Source: Zonotrichia leucophrys gambelii
Lineage: Eukaryota; Chordata; Aves; Passeriformes; Passerellidae
Length of the DNA stretch: 64,000 nt
Assembly (NCBI RefSeq): GCF_028769735.1
Contig: NC_088172.1
Coordinates: 93,510,951 to 93,574,950 of the forward strand
Reading direction: 5' to 3'
Positions 13,084 through 24,352 of this stretch are shown here, piece by piece. Numbering within the stretch: the first letter of the stretch is position 1; every line of letters starts with the position of its first letter. Under the pieces are notes generated by a model, which had not been told where the DNA came from, ran no database searches, and saw only the letters and a list, made by a program, of their open reading frames with translations. The position numbers and the translations under genes are program-made.

Positions 13084-14435
13084 TTCACAAATGCAGAATG
13101 GTTGGAAGGAACCCCTGAGATTGAGTAGTCCATCTTCCCTTCTTGATGCAGGATGAGCTAAAGCACATTACTCAGAACTATATCCACTCCCACTTTAAAT
13201 ATCTAGAAATAGAGACTCCATAAGATTTCTGGGCAACTTGTTCCAGTGTTCCAGTGTTCAGTCACCCTTAAAGCAAATAAGCTTTCTCTTGTGTTTTAAT
13301 GGAGTTTCTGGTCTTTCAGTCCAAGAAAAGTGCCTTGTGCTTGCCTGTTGTTCTTTCATTGGATACCCTTGTCCAAATCTGTCTCCTTCTCATTCACCCA
13401 TAATGGATCAACACTGATGAGGTACTTCCCTGAGCCTCCTTTTCTCCAGGCTAAGCAATCCCAGCCTCCTCTTGTATGTTAGATGCTCCAGTACCTAAAT
13501 CATCCCTGTGGCTGTTTGCTGGACTCACTTCTGTACCTTGCGTCTGTCTTGTGCTGGAAAGGGCTGCCCTGGACCTGGTCCTCCAGAAGTGTCTCTCCAG
13601 AGCTGGGTAGTGAGGAAGAATCACTCCTTTGATCTGTGTTTCCCAGTACAGCCTGGGAAACTCTTGGCCTTTCTTGTCACTGGCGGCACGTTTCTAGCTT
13701 AGGCCCAGCATTTTGTATACCAGGACCCACAGGTTGTCCTCTGCAAAGCCACTTGCTGGCCTGTGCTGGTGCCTGAGGTTGTTCCTCTGCAGAAGCAGTG
13801 CCTTACATTTCTCTTTCTTGAACTTCATGAGATTCCTGTTGACCCAAATTTCCAACCTCTCCCAGTGGCAGCCCAACGGTCCTGTGCATCAGTTGCATCT
13901 CCCAGTCTTTCTGGAAGCTTGTTGACAGTGCAGCCTGTCCCGTGACCCAGGCCATCAGTGAAGACAGAAAACACTGTAAAACCAGAGGTGTACCCCCAGT
14001 GACTGGCTTCCAGCTTCACTTGGCACATTGGTGATAACCCTCTAAGCCAGTCCACCTCACTGCCCACTCACAGTCTGAGCTTCCATCAGTCAGTGGTGAT
14101 GGGATGGGAGACAGTACTGGAAACTTATCAAAGTCAAGATAAGCAACATCCACTGCCCTCCTCCTCGAGCAAGAAGGTGCTATCACCTTCTTGTGCTATT
14201 TTTGTGCTATCATCTCAGCACAGAAACCTGTCAGGCTGGTGAAGTATGACTCCAGTTCCTTACATGATGTTTCCTTACATGAGGTTCCTTACATGATGTT
14301 TCCCCATCTATCCCAAAAGACAACTGAAGTAGCTTTCTGTTACCTTGCTGAAATGCTTTCTAAAATTAGATTCATAACATGTAGACAACTGATAGAAATT
14401 TAATAAAGCTATGCTGATTAACATCTAATATGTAT
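13084..14435 (-). mobile_element. CR1 long 3' fragment, antisense, ORF2 remnant
   Basis: This is the longest mobile element in the window, about 1.35 kb. It is an old CR1 copy running opposite to ALK. Read on the minus strand, the segment around 13694-13876 keeps reverse-transcriptase-like text, with RLEIWVNRNLMKFKKEKCKA followed shortly by LVYKMLG. This corresponds to the CR1 block just after the RT catalytic core. The 14067-13825 frame matches the next upstream part of the same protein but is interrupted and shifted. The 3' end of the element lies at the low-coordinate side ('gcagaatggttggaagg'). The many frame breaks show it is inactive. A short tandem expansion lies at 14256-14303. Confidence 0.85.
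14256..14303. repeat. Short tandem of TTCCTTACATGATG, about three copies
   Basis: TTCCTTACATGA recurs at steps of 13 to 17 bases, with the middle copy carrying GAGG in place of GATG. It lies within the old CR1 copy and probably arose by replication slippage after insertion. Confidence 0.8.
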
Positions 14436-15844
14436 TGGTTATGCTGAAGTAGATCTTGCTGATGGTGCTGCCAGGCAGCCTATATATAGTACAGGATGTG
14501 CAAATGAGTGTGGGTCTGTGTCATACAATGTGTTATACACAAGGTCTGGAGATCAGAGTCCCAGATCTGCCACAGGATGATGGCAGAACTGATTCCTATC
14601 TGAATTTGCCCACAGGTGCCTCTGCTGACCCTGGAGCTATTTTTAGTATCCCTGATAAATCCACCAGTTAATGTCATCTTTGTCTCCAAAATAAGAGGCT
14701 GATACTTGGTATTTCTTTTCACATGAATCCCTGAATCTCAAGCACCCTATTGTAGGCATTTGTACCACAAAGTATGAATATATTTTGTAATGAATCTGGG
14801 CTTGAGTGAGTCTGCCTTTTCTAGTCTTGTGTCACGGTGATATAAAACACCTGCTTGGCAACAGCTCTGGGAGTTAATAAAGTTTCTGTGGTAAACTATG
14901 AGAGGCCTGAGAATCTCAAACTAAAGTTATTGCACCAGTAACTCAAAAAAGCAATTCCTAAAACTCCTGGCACATTTATCCAGAGGGTTAGCAGTAGCAC
15001 AGAAATGGAAATCATTGTTGAGAGCCACTGCGTACTTGGAATTAAAATCCATCAGTCTTCTGAAGCTGAGGAAAACAATTTTCATGACATACAGATGCTT
15101 TTGTATTTCATAATCAAATTTAATCTAGGGTTAGTTTTGGCTCTATTTGTAGGGAAATTTGTATCCTCTAATCCTTATAATATACCTAAGTTGAGATGAC
15201 ATCAGAAGAAATAACTCACACAAAAGCTAGGCATTTAAAATACTCTCAGTGTTTTATTCTATTTAATTTCAGCAAAAGCAGATTTATCTCTGGGGGGAGT
15301 GGGACAGAAAAAGAGTGAGGACGCCAACATGCAAGTGGGAGCCTAGAGCAGAGAAGGTGGAAGATGAGATGAGAAAATGAAAATGAAAATAACTGTAAAC
15401 GAAAAATGAAATTTAGCAGTCTATTTTCACTCTTCTTAATGGAAAAAGAGGGAGGAGGACGCCTAGTAAATCATTAAAAAGCTGTGTTTGCTTTTCTGAG
15501 TTGCAGGGTCCTTCTGCAACCCTTGCTTAGGACTTTCCATTAGGTCCTTCACAGACCTGTCAGGAGCTTCCTTGCCTGCTGGGAATTTTGTTGAATTCAG
15601 TGGAGCATAATGACACCACCGTGTCCCTGAGGAGACAAACAACGTGTCTGCCTCTGGAACCAAAAAGAGTCTCTTAGCTTGTGTCACAGTGTAGGGTCTG
15701 CAATTTAGGATTGACCCAGGCTCACAGCAGGCACAAATGGTGGTCAGTTGGTGCGAATGTCATATGCACATGTTGTTATATTTCCTTTCAGAAGGGTTTC
15801 TTAACTTCATAACATCCAAATTTTGGCATGCTTCTGGAGAAGGA

Positions 15845-15915
15845 GATTCCTGTAATGGATGATAACTATGATAGATGAACTGGGATTCCTGTAATGGATG
15901 AAAACAGATAAACTG
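15845..15915. repeat. 39-bp partial tandem duplication
   Basis: GATTCCTGTAATGGATGA occurs at 15845 and again at 15884, and similarity continues more weakly into 'aaacagataaactg' against 'taactatgatagatgaactg'. The second copy is shortened by an internal deletion. This is a local duplication with no evident function. Confidence 0.75.
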
Positions 15916-17574
15916 TGTAGCTTCTTGTGCTCAGATCTGTTGCAGATGGTTCCCTTCCCTCCCCCCCAAAAAAAGTTTGTTTTCCCCAGCTCATGGACAA
16001 ACATAAACACATATACAGGGAGGCAGTGGAGGTACTTGACAATGAAATCTTTTTGTAAGAGCAATAAAAAATGTGGGGTTTTGTAAAACGGCAATGAAAA
16101 ATTTCTGACAACTAGAAATAATTACAGTCTTCCCCCAAAATGCTTAATACTGGTGTTTGAAAACAACTTAATGAAGCAGAATACGTTTTTGGTCTCATCT
16201 TTCAAAAGTTGCAGCTGGAGCTGCATTTCCTAATAGGTTTTGTTAGGCCCTGTTGGTTTGTTAGGCTCCAGCTGACCACTTACAGGATGCTACAAAGGGA
16301 CTTTTCCCTTGATGCTGAATTCTTCCTGTAACAGAAGAGAAATGTGAAAAAATTGCATTAGTAGTGGCTGAGTGACTTTACAGAATCTCTTGTCTCTGGT
16401 CATGTTTGTGGTTAGTGAGCAGGCCCTGATAACCTGGAGTGAAACAGTGGATGGGATCCATATCACTGCTGAGGTAACGGTGCCTCTTGGGAAGCAGCCC
16501 TTGACAAATAGTGTCAAGTGGTTTTATTGGCAGCCTGTGCCCCAGGATGAAAAGGGAGACGGGCCAGACCATGTTATTGTACAAGTATTTAATTCCTTAA
16601 TTTTTTCCTTGCAGAATTCAAGAACATTGGCAAAAAGACAGATGCTTGTATTTTTACTGTCTACCTTTAGACACATCTTGTGGGATACAGAATTGGAATC
16701 AGGGGTCTAGGAATAGTTCTTGTGTTCTCAGGCTGGAAGTTCTTTCAGGTAAAGCAGCAGACCCAGCTGATCAGAGGGGAGGAGGTAGACAGCCAGGCAC
16801 TGATGTCTTCCAGCATCTCAGGGAATAAATTAAACTCATACAGGCTTTGTGTTCTCATTTACTCTTGGCAACAAGCAGACTAAGTTGTAGCACTCTTGGA
16901 GTGTGGATGTTAATCTCCAGGGCGGCTAATTCACTTCCTTGATTTACTTGCTGGGAATTTTTGTCATTTGGGAGGGAGGTAAGCAGGAAAAGAGGGACAG
17001 GAAGTGGAGGAGGAGAAATGGAATATTTTAGATGTGGTGCCTCGTGCACAGGTAGATGTTCCGGCCAACTGCTTTAGAAGCAAAACGTGTTACCTCAACC
17101 AGTGATGCAGTGCTGGGAATTAGAGCTATTGCACAGCCCTGGAGACTGCCTTATTTCCTGAGTGACTAAGAGAGTTTTTGGTGAGGCTCAGGAATGATAT
17201 TTAAAGAGGATGTGCACGTGTGCTACAGATTTCACAGCTTGCTTTGCACAGAGAGTTAAGCTTCCTTTAAACAGCAGGCAGAGATCTGAGGGCACAGAAT
17301 TGTGACAGAAGAGAGCAATAAGCTTCTGTTTAGTTGGGTTTCCACATCTTAGGGTGGAAATCTTGGTGCTTAGAATCCTGCTTTTGCAAAATCCATGGGA
17401 GGGAAAGGCCCTGAGCATGGGGCACTGTGAGGGAAGTGAAGACTGGAGTAGGAGGCACAGTGTGACCAGCCATAAGTGGAGCTGCTCCTTCGGGGGATTT
17501 GGCATTTGTAAAGCAGTAGCCTTTCTCACAGCTCTTCTCCTGTGTTCTTTCCTCTTGCTCTATGATGAGACCAG

Positions 17575-17702
17575 ATGGGTGTTGCTTCAGAGGAGAGTTG
17601 GACACCTGGAGAAACCATTTCGGATCTCACTGGAATATGTTCCTAACGGGAACAAGAGCGTGGCAGCCGTCGATTCCTTCGCCATGAAGAACTGCAGTTC
17701 AG
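17575..17702 (+). CDS. ALK: ALK exon 5: end of first MAM domain
   Basis: This 128-nt coding exon belongs to ALK, a receptor tyrosine kinase of neurons and of the developing nervous system that is activated by the ALKAL ligands. It encodes WVLLQRRVGHLEKPFRISLE followed by a second block ending SFAMKNCSS. The second block includes NKS and NCS glycosylation sequons and a Cys (in NCSS) that closes the first MAM domain. MAM domains act outside the cell in adhesion and receptor assembly. The exon opens after CAG at 17572-17574, with one base completing a split codon (phase 2). It ends at TTCAG|GTAACA, leaving one base (phase 1). I chose 17575 because it gives the 128 nt and the phase known for exon 5 in mammals; another AG lies five bases upstream. 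The open frame upstream of 17575 is intron read-through. Confidence 0.95.
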
Positions 17703-19409
17703 GTAACAGAGCATTTTATTGTTTCTAGCTCATAGTGCTTTGATGCCTTTGTGGAGAGAAGCACGACTTCTGACTGCTGCAGATGCCACAGAAGGAAAGG
17801 TTCTTGTCAAATGAATAATTTAAATTTAAAAAAAATAAAATAAGGTCCCTCTCAGGGAAGGATCTTTTCGAATGTTGCCTTAAAACTTTCCTTCAAGAAG
17901 TTAAAAACAAGTTTGTTGTTTTGGTTTGCTCTGCCTTTTTTTTTTTTTTTCATTTGGGAAGAATAGCTATGAAAATTTAATTTGGAGAGAAAAGAAGCAG
18001 TATTCATCCTGGCTTGCCAGATGCATATCCTGACAACTTCACTTTTCTGCAGCAGAAAATAGAGCAGATGAGGGGTTCCTTGACAGACACCTTGCAAGCC
18101 ATCTTTTTTTTATGTTCATGGTTACAAATTTCGGGGTTGTTTTTTAAACAACTGTGGAAAACTTGATTCTAATAAAGTATGCCTTTCTTTGGCAATGTTC
18201 CAAAGCAGTTATTGCTGAGCAGCCCCTAATAGCTTCATGTAATGTGTGGAATTTTAATAATGGGCAACCTAAATGGGGGTTACTTTTTTAAATACAAGCT
18301 ATGTAATCAATCCAAGTATGTAAATTCAGTGCTCTGTGCCAGAAGCAGCTGCATATTAGTTCTACCAGTTTTATGGACTCTGTGAATCATTCTGAAATCT
18401 TTAGGTGGCGTGTCAGTGAAGAATATTACTACTTATAGCTCTTAACACATTACTTTTTGTCCATTTTATTTATTTGGAGTAGTGCTGAGTTGAGCTGCAT
18501 GTCCTTCTTTTCAGCCTCTCTAGGACAGGGAAATGTGCTGCAGAACATACATTATTTTGGTCATTTACCTTGCTCTCCACAAAGGCCAGTTGTATTAAAG
18601 GATTTATTGCTCTGTTTGTACATAAAGGTGCTCTCTGAGCTCCAACAAGGAGCAGCCTGACATTGTGCTGGAAGAAAGGCGTGTTCAGACAGAAGGTGCC
18701 TGTTCTGCTGCTGGTGTAAGGACACAAGTCATCCACAGTGCTGTGGGAATTCAGTGCAACAGACTGGGCACAGGAACTCCTCTTTTGGGGGCACTCAGGG
18801 GTGAGCCCAAGGTGCTGGGCTGGGAGTTCTGACCGACAGCAAGCACTGCTGTGCAATGATGGATGTCAAGGGCTGAGGCCATTTAGACACACTCTGAACA
18901 AAAGAAGGAACAAATCTCCCATTTTGCCTGCAGATTTGTAGCAAACAGCTACTCCTCTGCCCTGCTTATAGGACACAGTGTAAGAACAATGCCACCAGAG
19001 AACAAAACCACTTGTTGTTTTCAGTTGGTTTAGGCCACTAAGCCTTTTGTGTACAGCTGAAGATGTGGCAGTGTACTTTTACAAGGAAAGAGGTGGTGAT
19101 GAGCAGCTGAGGGTGACACCTTAAGCTTGGACAAAATAGGGAAAGCAATAAGAAAAGATTAATCTAAATCTAATTTTTCTGCAGCTGTTAGAAGCCTTTG
19201 GGCAGCTTAGCTACTTGGATACCTTAATGCTGCTGAAGCACATAAAACATGGGTGAATTTGAGAAAGAAATATCTAAGAAATAGAAACATGCCTTCAGCC
19301 TGATTTTTCTAAGCCCTTTGAAGACCATAAACACAATTTCAAAATAAATTAAGGAGTACATACAATCTTAGTAAGTTAGGGTACCATTTCCACAGGCGCA
19401 GATACAGAA

Positions 19410-19610
19410 AGAATTACAGAATATGCTGAGTTGGAAGGGGCCCATGAGGATCATTGAGTCCAAATCCCAGCCCTGCACAGAGCACCCCAAGAGTCACCCA
19501 TGTGCCTGAGAGCAATCTCCAAACCCTTCTGGAGTCTGCCAGGCTTGGTGCTGAGAGCACTGCCCTGGAGAGCCTGTTCCAGTGCCCAAGCACCCTCGGG
19601 GTGAAAAACA
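19410..19610 (-). mobile_element. CR1 3' end, antisense
   Basis: The inverted 3' end begins with 'agaattacagaatatgctga' and continues through 'ttggaaggggcccatgagga'. On the minus strand, 19660-19451 still reads a CR1 ORF2 tail, with LVVFHPEGAWALEQALQGSA in one frame and RVLGHWNRLSRAVLSAPSLA in another. The copy is only about 200 bp long and matches the sense copy at 1165-1719 in subfamily. It stops about 95 bp before the hairpin at 19704. Confidence 0.88.
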
Positions 19611-19703
19611 ACAAGGGCTTGAAGATTGTTGAATTTTGAGGTTGGAATTTGCTTTTGCATGTTGGTGATTCCATTTTTTTTTAGTTCCTTAATTAATCCT
19701 TAA

Positions 19704-19745
19704 TTTTCCTATGCAAAATCTTAGGAAAGATTTTGCATAGGAAAA
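19704..19745. repeat. 19-bp perfect inverted repeat with 4-nt loop
   Basis: The left arm TTTTCCTATGCAAAATCTT (19704-19722) is followed by the loop AGGA and an exact reverse complement at 19727-19745. Pairing stops at the next base on each side. The surroundings are AT-rich. It could extrude as a cruciform, or fold as a hairpin in the pre-mRNA. It is too short for a typical microRNA precursor, and no terminal duplication marks it as a MITE. Confidence 0.95.
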
Positions 19746-21392
19746 AAATATTTCATCTGAACTGAAAAATACCTATTTATATGGGATTGAATGGGAAATT
19801 AAAAACTCAGGGAGATTCCGATGCTGATAAAATTCTGAATTTTTAAAAAAAAATTTAAAAATTCTAGTTAATTGTCACTTGCATATCTTCACATTTCTCA
19901 ATTCCCATAAAATAGAAGGAAAGTTCTTACAGTCTTTTCTCAACCTTAGGATTCAAGTCTGATCAGAGAGCCCCTACAGTCAATACAAAGACTGCTTGTA
20001 CTTCTGTAGGTTTTGTCTCAGGACAGCTAACCGGTAGCATTGCCTGGACTGCTACAACCAATTGACTTTCAATTACTGACTCAAATGTGAAGCAAATTGT
20101 GTTTGTCAGTGTGTAAAACCTAAGCTATTGATTGCCTAATTCTCTTTCGTACAACTTACTATTTAAATAAGTGCAGTAGCCAAAGCAAAAAAAATACAAA
20201 TTGCAGAGAAGTAATATATTAATTTAATAACATCAGTTAAGAAATTTGTTACTTATACAAGTAAAGTAATTGGTACAGTGGCATTTTATAGTGGATGGTA
20301 ATTTCTAGTAATAAAAATAGAGTTCATTTCCTAAGTAATGTATTGACTTATTTATGATATTTAATGGGTTTCTCACTGATTTTTTATTGAAGTTGTAAAT
20401 TAATTAATTTGCTAACTTATTTCCAAAAGTCTTAATTAAAGTACTTATTAGTAGGCACAATTAAATGACAAGACATTGTTTTACTTAGCAATGTTCGATT
20501 TACCAATTCTAAGTAAATTTTTACCTAAGGGGTGTGGAGACCAAATGCTTCTGAAATGTCTTAAAGCTTTAATGATGCTCCAGGGCTGTTAAAAGCAGTT
20601 ATTTCAGACACTCAGCCTGTCCAAGAGGAAGCACTTAGCTTTCAAGTTTTCAAGCTCAGTAAGCAACATAAAAACCATTTATTTTGGAGAGGGGAGAGAC
20701 CGTGTGCTGTTGATTAAGTTAATGCTTCTGTCCACTCAGCAATTGCCTTTTTTCAGTAGATACTGAAAGTACACGGAAACACACATTACCTTTGGAGCTG
20801 GTAGGCAGTTAGTTCTGTAATGATCTTATGGCTGCAATATGTATGCAAATTTCTGAAAGTTGGAGTTAAGGTTGTACTAAAGGCAAAATCCGTGATCAAA
20901 AGCACAGGACCTCACCGGAAAGGAAAAATTTTGAAGATCAGGAGGAGATTTTACTGAAAGAAGAGAGAGCAAAGGAAGAGTGAAAATACAGACTTACAAC
21001 ACGTCTGAGGAAATATGATCAACCGCCAGATGGAATTTTTCATGATACCACTTGATAAATATTCTAGCAACAGATTTATGAATCAGCTGCAGGAGATCAA
21101 TAAGGGCTCTCTCCAGACAGGATTGCTTATGCATCTGAATCATTACTAAAATGATGTTTCTGTGCATTCGGACAAAACCCAGATATGTATCATTTCAGTT
21201 TTCCCACATGCTCTCTTTTTGCAGTTTGTCTTATAAATTAATTCGATGACAGGATGTTGTGGTTAACTGAACTTAATGAAATACCAGTGAGCCCCTTTTC
21301 AAAACAAGTTCTTGAGGCTTCCTATTGGAAAATTGGCGAGAAAAGTTAACCTCTTCCCAACAGAAAACTGAGATTATATCAATGTATGAGAG

Positions 21393-21612
21393 AGAATCAC
21401 AGAACAGGCCAGATTGGAAGGAACCTCAAAAGAGAATCTGGCACAACTTTTTGTGTGAAAGGGAGTCTGTGGGAGATTATCTAGAACCCTGACCCAGCTG
21501 CATCTTGAAAGCTCCAGTGATGAGGCCTCGCCCACATCCCTGGGGAGTTGCTCCAGCAACTGCATCTTCTCACTATAAAAATAATTAAACATACATTTCA
21601 AATTGAAGCCCC
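21393..21612 (-). mobile_element. CR1 fragment, antisense, old
   Basis: The segment starts 'agaatcacagaacaggccag', followed by 'attggaaggaacctcaaaag'. The middle is diverged, but 'agctccagtgatgaggcctc' and 'ggggagttgctccagcaact' fit the conserved 3' part of CR1. The right side fades into AT-rich sequence, so that edge is approximate. Confidence 0.78.
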
Positions 21613-24045
21613 ACATGACATACAGCTCCTTTAGATGTTAATAATTAATTGGAAAAAAAAAACCTGTATAACATTTAAGTAATTTTCATTTGGGTAGAAT
21701 TGGAAGATATTTACAGACGTTTTCTTAAACCACTAGATAAACTGTGGCAATATTTTATGTTTCATTATTTGCTTGGTTCTATTTATGGGATGGAGGAGTG
21801 AAGGTATGAACCTTTAGTAGAATCAATCATGTCATCCTATAAGGTCTGGAGATCTACCTCATTCCAGAAATACAGAGGAACAGGTGAGCAGAACAATGAG
21901 CAGTCAGTATTTTGTCATTGTTATAAAACTGAAAAATAAATGTGATTCAAAAAGAAAAGTAGTCATAATTTCAGAAGTAGCGGTCTCTATCTGAGGTTTA
22001 GGATTAACATTTACCATAATATTACTTGGCCTGTCCAGGTAATTTTTGTGTAAAAGAAGCTGGATCATATCCTTTGGCATTAATGCCATGATTAAGAAAC
22101 CTTACAGAGCCAGAGAAGAGGTCCAGAAACCAGCAGCATTATTCAGTATGTTGGCATTATGTTTCTTCATTTAAAAAAAATTAAATTAGGCAGGCTGGCT
22201 GCGTTTTCCAACAAGTGGCCTATGCTATTTATGCAGTTCAACTGGTCTGGTTTTCCTGTGGGTCTAATTTCACTAAGTAGGCATTTGGAAAAGCCTTACT
22301 ATTTTAAGAATATTTGCTTCCAAATGCTTTGGCGACCACCTTCTTTCCCCATTCACCTCTGCTCCCTCATCAGCTATGACTGATTATTCTGATTTCAGCT
22401 TGTGTGCCAAAAACTATCTCTAACCTGCTTGTCTTTTAATCCTGTAGGGATCTTGTGTCAGAGAAAATACTGCTTTGCACATGAGGGTGGTGGCTGAAGT
22501 GAAGTTAAATAATTTTAAAGTCATTCTAAAGTGAAAGTTATTTCACTTGTGGTTTGTGCCAATTTAAGTAAAATAAATTTAATGAACTTGTTATGGGGCT
22601 TATCTTTGTTTTCACTTTCATCTTTTTAAAATTAAGTTATTGTAATGCTAGGAATAAAAAAAAATTAAGCAAATTTAGTTTTAACATTTCTTCCAGAAGA
22701 GGCACAGTAACTCAATTACTGGTAGAGTAGCTTCTTGCAGTAATGAATTAGTGATTATGCATTTCTGTTACTGGCTGTGAACACCTACTTCTTGCAGAGC
22801 CAGATTTAGACAGTGGTGGTTATGTTGAATAATTTAATCTATTTAGAACCTTCATGTGCTCATCAAAGGAGCAGCAGGGGGAAAGGAAACCTGAATATAT
22901 CAAGAATTTGGGTTTCATAGGTCTGCCATGCCAGTTTGGTGATAAATGGGACAAAGTGTCCTATTGCTTTGTTTAGTAATTTACTGGCCATATATTTGGA
23001 GTTTTAAGATATGGAGGAGGGAGTTATAAAGAAATGTTTTATAATGCACTTAAAACTCATCTTTAAAATAGATGTTTTCATGCAGAAGGTGGAAAGGCTT
23101 GAACCTGCCACAGCAGCTCCAAACAGGTGTGCCTTACCAGAGTGAGCAGGTTTATCCTCTCTAGCTCAGAAAAGGTTAGATGGCTTGGGTTAAGAAACAG
23201 AACTGAGAGATCTCAGCCTTTAATATCCAAAGCCTTAATGGTCTGAAGAGAAGGACCTGTTCATAAGAAGTACTAGGAACTGCTCAAGAGACATTGCAAA
23301 TGTTGGCACTTGTGGGTCTTAAGTACTTTTTAACACCTTGAAGAATTGGCCAATACATTATCTTTTTAATGCTGTATATGATTTTTATCCTGACCTTCTC
23401 CTTTAATTAAGGCTTATTTCAACAGGGGAGCCATTGATTCAGTGAAAGAAAATGAACTCTGTAATCTGCTTTCCCCAAATTGAACTTATTTTTATTACTA
23501 TTAATTGCTGCCACTTACTTCTTGTGATGTTTTAACTGCTTGGATTTATTAAAACAATCATAGGATTTGCTATTATCACTTGAGAAATGGGAAGGACAAT
23601 GATGATTTACGGATGACCCAATGATTTTAAGCTGGTATTACTCCAGATTCAAAGATTTATGCAAACTGACTCCACTGTGTAAGTAGATGAGAGTCTCACT
23701 CTCCCTTTTTCTCTCCCTAATAAACACCAAAAGACTGCTAGCCTGTAACAGAGGACGTGGAGATCCCTGATTTTTCAAAAGAGGGATAGTTTTCGTCTGA
23801 GTTCTGCTTTATATCCATGAAGTTCCCTGTTAGCTGTAGGACGGTTTTGTTGGTTCAAATAGGACTGGTGTTTGGAGTTGTTAAGACCTGATTGTGCAAC
23901 TTGACCCATGTTTGTTTGTGGAGAGTTGCAGTGGTCTTTGTGAAGAACGGAGAGACAGTGGGGAAGCTTAGAAAGCCAAAGCAGAAGAGGGAGATGATCG
24001 AGCAGAAAGGAAATGAGTCAGACTGAGTCAGCAAAAGAAGAGAAA

Positions 24046-24352
24046 CATAGAATCCCAGAATGGTTTGGGTTGAAAGGCACCTTAAAGATCATCTAATTCC
24101 AACCCCCTTGCCATGGAGAGGGACACTTCCCACTAGGCCAGGTTGCTCAGAGCCCCATCCAGCCTGGCCTTGAACACTTCCATGGATGGAGCATCCACAG
24201 CTCCTCTGGGCAACCTGTGCCAGTGCCTCACCACAGTGAAGAATTTCTTCCTAATATCGGATCTGAACATCATCTCTCTCAGTTTGAAGCCATTCCCTCT
24301 TGTCCTGTCAGTACATACTCCTGAGAAAAGTTTCTGTCCACCTTTCTTGCAG
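24046..24352 (-). mobile_element. CR1 3' end, antisense, best preserved copy
   Basis: This element resembles a well-known bird CR1 type, opening with 'catagaatcccagaatggtt' and then 'tgggttgaaaggcaccttaa'. It lies opposite to ALK. The minus-strand frame to 24133 keeps an almost intact ORF2 C-terminus: DRTRGNGFKLREMMFRSDIR, later RHWHRLPRGAVDAPSMEVFK and ARLDGALSNL before the stop. It is 5'-truncated at about 300 bp, as is usual for CR1. It appears less decayed than the other copies and is probably of a different subfamily. I did not find convincing target-site duplications, which CR1 normally lacks. Confidence 0.92.

Larger units (their letters stand above)
1..17574 (+). other. ALK: ALK intron 4, 3' part (phase 2)
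   Basis: This is non-coding DNA upstream of the first recognisable exon, and its 5' end lies outside the window. It ends in a pyrimidine-rich stretch at about 17531-17560 and a CAG acceptor at 17572-17574. It holds three CR1 copies (1165-1719, 2562-2735 and 13084-14435), an AT-rich TATATGGTTT-type tandem array near 3180-3300, a 29-bp duplication at 4196-4253 and a 39-bp partial duplication at 15845-15915. Short homopolymers occur too, such as poly-A near 2050-2066, and a triplicated GAAAAT at 15373-15390. I see no exon, RNA gene or promoter in the rest; the open frames there are short and have no recognisable domain. Confidence 0.85.

Noticed and set aside
17354..17574. N-terminal extension of the exon 5 frame, with a hydrophobic run resembling a signal or membrane segment
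   Set aside because: The hydrophobic stretch encoded at 17518-17562 is the pyrimidine tract of the acceptor read as Leu/Phe/Ser codons, not a real peptide.
19704..19745. MicroRNA precursor or MITE reading of the hairpin
   Set aside because: The stem is too short and too perfect for a typical precursor, and there is no target-site duplication or terminal motif.
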